18,422 nucleotides of DNA from contig DESQ01000050.1 in the NCBI GenBank assembly GCA_002361355.1, forward strand, positions 1 to 18,422. The letters are read 5' to 3'. Origin of the DNA: Lachnospiraceae bacterium UBA3310. GTDB lineage: Bacteria; Bacillota; Clostridia; Lachnospirales; Lachnospiraceae. A program made the position numbers and the translations under genes. The stretch's first letter is position 1. Every line of letters starts with the position of its first letter. The notes under the pieces are model-generated. The model searched no databases and was not told where the DNA came from. It saw only the letters and a program-made list of their open reading frames with translations. Shown one piece after another: positions 14,565 to 18,422 of the stretch.

Positions 14565-16079
14565 GTGGAAGGAAATGTTGTTTTAAAAATGAGAAACATT
14601 CACAAAATCTTCCCCGGAGTACACGCCTTGCAGGGTGTGGACTTCACACTGCGCAAGGGTGAGATCCATGCGCTTATGGGGGAGAACGGCGCAGGAAAAT
14701 CTACGCTGATCAAGGTTCTTACCGGTGTTTACGGCAAGGAGGACGGGGATATCTTTCTGGACGGGACAGAGGGGGCGGTGACGATTCATTCGCCTCAGGA
14801 TGCACAGAAAATGGGTATCAGTACTGTGTACCAGGAGATCACACTCTGCCCGAACCTCACTGTAGCAGAGAATATGTTCATCGGCCGTACGGAGGGCGCG
14901 GTACAGAACTGGAAGAAGATGAACGCGGATACGGACAGAATTTTACAGTCCCTCGATATTCCGGCGAAGGCGGCACAGCAGCTTGGAACCTGTTCTCTGG
15001 CTGTGCAGCAGATGATTGCCATCGCCCGTGCGGTTGACATGGAGTGTAAAGTATTGATTTTGGATGAGCCCACTTCCTCGCTGGATGAGCAGGAGGTTGA
15101 AAAACTCTTTAAATTGATGAGAGATCTTCGTGCCAAGGGTGTAGGCATCATTTTTGTCACACACTTTTTGGAACAGGTGTATGCGGTCTGCGACAGAATT
15201 ACCGTTATGAGGGACGGTAAACTTGTGGGTGAGTACGAGATTGAGAAGCTCCCCCGCGTGCAGCTTGTATCTAAGATGCTTGGTAAAGAGGTGGATGACC
15301 TCTCCGACATCAAGAGTGAGACGAAAGCATACCAGGCGGAGAAAGATGCTGCGCCTGTGTTTGAAGCGGAAGGACTTGTCAGCAATGCGGGTATCAAGCC
15401 TTTTGATTTCCATATTAACAAGGGCGAGGTAAACGGCTTTACAGGCCTTCTTGGCTCCGGACGAAGCGAGTGTGTGCGCGCCATTTTTGGTGCGGACAGG
15501 GTGACCGGTGGCAAGGTGAAGATGAAAGGCAAGGATGTGAAGATCGCAAAACCGCTTGACGCCATGAAGAACGGTATCGCATATCTGCCGGAAGATCGTA
15601 AGGTCGATGGTATTGTAGGCGATCTTTCCGTGCGTGATAATATCATTCTGGCGCAGCAGGTGCTCAAGGGATTTTTTAAACCTTTCTCCAAGGCGGAGGC
15701 CAATAAGGTTGCTGATGAGTACATAAAACTTTTGAACATTAAGACGGCCTCCAAGGATACGCCGATCAAGTCTCTTTCCGGTGGTAACCAGCAGAAGGTT
15801 ATTCTGGCGAGATGGCTCTTTACCCATCCCGAATACCTGATTCTGGATGAGCCTACCAGAGGTATCGATGTGGGTACGAAGGTTGATATTCAGAAACTGG
15901 TGTTAAAGCTGGCGTCCGAGGGCATGAGCGTGACCTTTATTTCCTCGGAGCTTGACGAGATGTTAAGAACCTGTTCCCGGCTGATTGTCATGCGCGACCG
16001 CAAGGCGGTGGGTGAACTTACGGGTGATGACCTGAATCAGGGTACGGTTATGAATACGATTGCGGGAGGTGACAAATAA
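14565..16079 (+). CDS. Sugar ABC transporter ATP-binding protein, YtfR-like
   Basis: This 504-residue protein holds two fused ABC domains and powers sugar import. The first has Walker A GENGAGKST (39-47), the family's variant signature LAVQQMIAIARAV and Walker B LILDEP (D167, E168). The second has a degenerate Walker A (GLLGSGRSE), signature LSGGNQQ (404-410) and Walker B LILDEPTRGID (D428, E429). One competent and one degenerate site is normal for carbohydrate-uptake transporter class 2 ATPases. I prefer GTG 14565 because GGGAGG (14548-14553) then lies about 11 bases upstream and the N-terminus matches homologs. GTG 14553 would overlap that ribosome site. The stop TAA adjoins the ATG of the first permease (TAAATG), so translation is probably coupled. 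Confidence 0.93.
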   Translation: MEGNVVLKMRNIHKIFPGVHALQGVDFTLRKGEIHALMGENGAGKSTLIKVLTGVYGKEDGDIFLDGTEGAVTIHSPQDAQKMGISTVYQEITLCPNLTVAENMFIGRTEGAVQNWKKMNADTDRILQSLDIPAKAAQQLGTCSLAVQQMIAIARAVDMECKVLILDEPTSSLDEQEVEKLFKLMRDLRAKGVGIIFVTHFLEQVYAVCDRITVMRDGKLVGEYEIEKLPRVQLVSKMLGKEVDDLSDIKSETKAYQAEKDAAPVFEAEGLVSNAGIKPFDFHINKGEVNGFTGLLGSGRSECVRAIFGADRVTGGKVKMKGKDVKIAKPLDAMKNGIAYLPEDRKVDGIVGDLSVRDNIILAQQVLKGFFKPFSKAEANKVADEYIKLLNIKTASKDTPIKSLSGGNQQKVILARWLFTHPEYLILDEPTRGIDVGTKVDIQKLVLKLASEGMSVTFISSELDEMLRTCSRLIVMRDRKAVGELTGDDLNQGTVMNTIAGGDK

Positions 16080-17171
16080 ATGGCAAACAGTGAAACGGCA
16101 AAAACATCGAATGCCGGCTTTATAAAGAATCTGATTAGAAATCAATGCTTTATTCCTCTTGCGGCGCTTTTGCTGCTGGCGTTGTTCAACCTGATTGCCG
16201 ATCCTTCTTTCTTCAGGATTACATTCGGTTATAACAGCGCGGGTAATCCGGTATTGTCCGGCTTTATCATTGACATTATCAATAACGGTTCCGAGCTGGC
16301 GATTCTGGCCATTGGCATGACGCTGGTGACGGCGGCTTCCGGCGGTCAGGATATCAGTGTGGGTGCGGCGATTGCTATTGCGGGCAGCGTGATCCTGCGG
16401 GTGCTGTGCGGCGGCAATGCGCGTCCTGAAACCTTACAGGCGCCTATCATTGTGGCGTTTTTGGTGGCATGTGTGGTAGCGATGCTCTTTGGCGCGTTCA
16501 ACGGCGTGTTGGTGGCCTACTTTAAGATTCAGCCCATGATCGCGACACTGATTCTGTATACGGCAGGACGTTCCATCGCGGCGTGGATCAATAACAATGA
16601 GCTTCCTGTGATCAGCGATCCCAGGTTTGCTTATTTCGGCGGGTTCATTCCCGGCATACCGATTCCGACGCCCTGCTTTATTGCAGTGGCTTGTATGATT
16701 GTCATTGCGATTGTGTTGAAAGTGACGAATCTGCGGCTCTATACGCAGGCGGTCGGTATCAATCAAAGCTCCTCCAAGTTAAATGGCCTGAATCCGGAAA
16801 TGATCAAGGTAATGGCTTTCGTAATTCTGGGCTTGTGTGTGGCGGTTGCGGGGTTGATTAAGGTGAGCCGTGTTTCTTCCATTAACTACTCTGTTATCGC
16901 GAAGGATATTGAGATGGACGCCATCCTTGCGGTTGCCCTCGGCGGCAATGCACTCTCTGGCGGTAAGTTCAGCATGGCGGCTTCCATTATCGGTGCTTTT
17001 GTAATCCAGTGTCTGACAACGACGCTGTATAAATTCGGTGTTTCCTCGACGGCGCTTCCTGCCTACAAGGCGGTAGTGGTTATCCTGTTGGTAATCGTCA
17101 GCGCGCCTACCGTGAGAGAATGGTTTTCCACTCTCACCAAGAAGATGAAACTGAGTAAGGAGGTGGCGTAA
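16080..17171 (+). CDS. Sugar ABC transporter permease, YtfT-like
   Basis: This 363-residue inner-membrane protein belongs to the BPD_transp_2 (ribose/galactofuranose type) permease family. About nine to ten hydrophobic helices are visible. LAIGMTLVTAASGGQDISVG and GAFNGVLVAYFKIQPMIATLIL are family hallmarks, as is the ATPase-facing stretch EMDAILAVALGGNALSGG. It should pair with the second permease as a heterodimer. The order receptor, ATPase and two different permeases matches E. coli ytfQRT-yjfF. Its ribosome site (GGGAGG) lies inside the end of the ATPase gene. A short insertion after the first helix (FGYNSAGNPVLSGF) replaces the equivalent loop of E. coli YtfT. Confidence 0.92.
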   Translation: MANSETAKTSNAGFIKNLIRNQCFIPLAALLLLALFNLIADPSFFRITFGYNSAGNPVLSGFIIDIINNGSELAILAIGMTLVTAASGGQDISVGAAIAIAGSVILRVLCGGNARPETLQAPIIVAFLVACVVAMLFGAFNGVLVAYFKIQPMIATLILYTAGRSIAAWINNNELPVISDPRFAYFGGFIPGIPIPTPCFIAVACMIVIAIVLKVTNLRLYTQAVGINQSSSKLNGLNPEMIKVMAFVILGLCVAVAGLIKVSRVSSINYSVIAKDIEMDAILAVALGGNALSGGKFSMAASIIGAFVIQCLTTTLYKFGVSSTALPAYKAVVVILLVIVSAPTVREWFSTLTKKMKLSKEVA

Positions 17172-17172
17172 G

Positions 17173-18240
17173 ATGGCAAAGACGGATAAAAATACTGCGT
17201 CAGCGGGCAAGGGCCTGAGTGCAAAGCTGATGGGCATGACCGATACCAATCTGCTCCTGACGATCACGGTCATTGTATTTTTCCTGATGTATATAGGAGC
17301 TGTCGTATTTTTGCGCGCAGGTTTTTTGAAGCCGCAGACCTTTTTCCTGCTTTTAAATGCGAATGCTGCGCTCATTATCCTTGCCTGTGGCATGAGCCTT
17401 GTGATGATAACCGGCGGAATCGACATTTCCGTGGGCGGTGTGACTGCTCTGGTGAGTATGTGCTGTGCGGTTTATCTGGATTATAAAGACGGTAATGTCT
17501 TTGGCGCGGTTCTGATTGCGTTGGCGATCGGTTTGGCATTCGGCGCTTTTCAGGGATTTCTGGTGGCATATTTGGACATCCAGCCCTTTATCGTTACGCT
17601 GGCAGGTATGTTTTTTGCAAAAGGTATGACCACTGTAGTGAACAGTTCTCCCTTTAATGTGGCGAACGAAGCGTTCGTTGCGCTCAAGACGACGCGTATC
17701 AATGTGCCGGGACTCGGTTCTGTTAATAAAAAGGGAATCTATGTGCCCGCGTATGTGGAGATTGGTGTGCTGGTTGCCATTCTAGTGGTGATCGTGATGT
17801 TTGCGCTGTTGCGCTGGACCAAGCTTGGCCGTAACTTTTATGCGGTCGGCGGCAACAAACAGAGTGCATTGATGCTCGGTATCAACGTAAAGAGGACGAA
17901 ATTCTTCTCCCACCTGATCTGCGGTCTCCTGGCAGGAATTGGCGGCTTCGTTTATTTCCTGCATGTGGGTTCTGGCTCCCCCTCCAATGCGGCAGGCGCC
18001 GAAATGGATGCGATCGCTTCTTCTATTATCGGCGGCACGATGCTGACAGGCGGTGTGGGTAACGTGATTGGCACTTTCTTTGGCGTGCTCTCTCTGAGTA
18101 CGATCCAGAATATCGTATCCTCCATCGGATTTGACGAGGCGTGGTGGACTGGTATCACAAAAGCGTTTATGCTCTGCCTGTTCCTGGTGGTTCAGAGCGT
18201 GGTTATGTCCGTAAGGAAGAAGAGGAACGCTGCAAATTAA
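17173..18240 (+). CDS. Sugar ABC transporter permease, YjfF-like
   Basis: The 355-residue partner permease starts one base after the stop of the first permease, with AAGGAGG upstream in that gene's end. Family landmarks are LACGMSLVMITGGIDISVGG, FGAFQGFLVAYLDIQPFIVTLAGMFF, the TKLGRNFYAVGGNKQSALMLGI loop and EMDAIASSIIGGTMLTGGVG. The last is the cytoplasmic helix that docks on the ATPase. The C-terminus is basic (VRKKRN), as expected for a cytoplasmic end. It resembles YjfF more than YtfT. It is the last gene before the strong terminator at 18277. Confidence 0.92.
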   Translation: MAKTDKNTASAGKGLSAKLMGMTDTNLLLTITVIVFFLMYIGAVVFLRAGFLKPQTFFLLLNANAALIILACGMSLVMITGGIDISVGGVTALVSMCCAVYLDYKDGNVFGAVLIALAIGLAFGAFQGFLVAYLDIQPFIVTLAGMFFAKGMTTVVNSSPFNVANEAFVALKTTRINVPGLGSVNKKGIYVPAYVEIGVLVAILVVIVMFALLRWTKLGRNFYAVGGNKQSALMLGINVKRTKFFSHLICGLLAGIGGFVYFLHVGSGSPSNAAGAEMDAIASSIIGGTMLTGGVGNVIGTFFGVLSLSTIQNIVSSIGFDEAWWTGITKAFMLCLFLVVQSVVMSVRKKRNAAN

Positions 18241-18276
18241 CAAAAATTGTGAAATTGACAGAGATAAGGAAGCATA

Positions 18277-18313
18277 CTGCCGGATTGACGCTGTGTCGAT
18301 CCGGCAGTTTTTT
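18277..18313 (+). terminator. Intrinsic terminator of the transporter operon
   Basis: CTGCCGGAT (18277-18285) and ATCCGGCAG (18299-18307) form a perfect 9-bp stem. A smaller GAC/GTC pairing sits inside the loop, and six T follow. It begins 37 bases after the last permease gene. Confidence 0.92.
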
Positions 18314-18369
18314 GTGAAAAAGTGATAATAAATCGTTGAAAAGGACTGTTCTTGTGAGACAAAATGTGG

Positions 18370-18396
18370 TACACTGAACGCATGTAAACGATTAGA
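18370..18396 (+). promoter_or_regulatory. Promoter with cre-like site for the next gene, outside the window
   Basis: TACACT (18370-18375) with TGG before it is an extended -10; the -35 (TGTTCT, 18347-18352) is poor. ATGTAAACGATTAGA (18382-18396) fits the catabolite-responsive consensus WTGNAANCGNWNNCW with one mismatch and lies at the predicted start point, where CcpA binding usually represses. The rest of 18314-18422 shows no gene. Confidence 0.45.
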
Positions 18397-18422
18397 TATG
18401 ATAGTGTCAAGTGACCTATGAA

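Noticed and set aside
18418..18422. ATG near the right edge as the start of the next gene
   Set aside because: It has no ribosome site and only five bases are visible.

Overview
The window looks like a chromosomal segment from a spore-forming, gut-type Clostridia bacterium, most likely a Lachnospiraceae member. The basis is protein style (SpmB, a FabT-like MarR regulator, YesM/YesN-type two-component proteins, a GntR-AraR repressor), AGGAGG-type ribosome binding sites and AT-rich promoters. No database search was possible, so this placement is inference. I found no rRNA, tRNA, CRISPR array, insertion sequence or phage gene.

Left part (1-7400), a mixed set of genes. A short cupin-domain fragment of an AraC-type regulator (minus strand) diverges from a GH2 beta-mannosidase. 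Next is a lone spmB without its usual partner spmA. A 443-bp gap follows, holding a hairpin, a possible structured RNA and an operator-promoter, and leads to a FabT-like MarR regulator. Convergent to it are a membrane-anchored DUF885 protein, whose C-terminus runs 121 bp antisense into the MarR gene, and a membrane diguanylate cyclase (GGDEF).

Right part (7400-18422), one coherent sugar-sensing and uptake locus. It encodes a YesM-type histidine kinase, a membrane-anchored YtfQ-like sugar-binding protein, a YesN-type response regulator, a convergent GntR-AraR repressor, and then a YtfQ-like lipoprotein, a YtfR-like double ATPase and YtfT/YjfF-like permeases. The likely logic is that the anchored binding protein reports sugar to the kinase. 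The response regulator would then switch on the transporter promoter in the 416-bp gap at 12758-13173, while the AraR-type repressor supplies a second, ligand-released control. The transporter has the four-gene layout of E. coli ytfQRT-yjfF (galactofuranose). The same architecture carries L-arabinose or fructose in other bacteria, and the AraR-type regulator favours a pentose such as L-arabinose, but the substrate is not proven.

The regulatory DNA is the most unusual part. There is a 10-bp direct repeat with a 31-bp period before the transporter operon, a 7-codon leader ORF overlapping the binding-protein start, and a cluster of C(GNA)G-type mini-hairpins after the binding-protein gene. That cluster is followed by a near-consensus promoter that runs straight into a terminator-like hairpin. 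Two cre-like sites suggest carbon catabolite control. The transporter operon ends at a strong intrinsic terminator (18277-18313).
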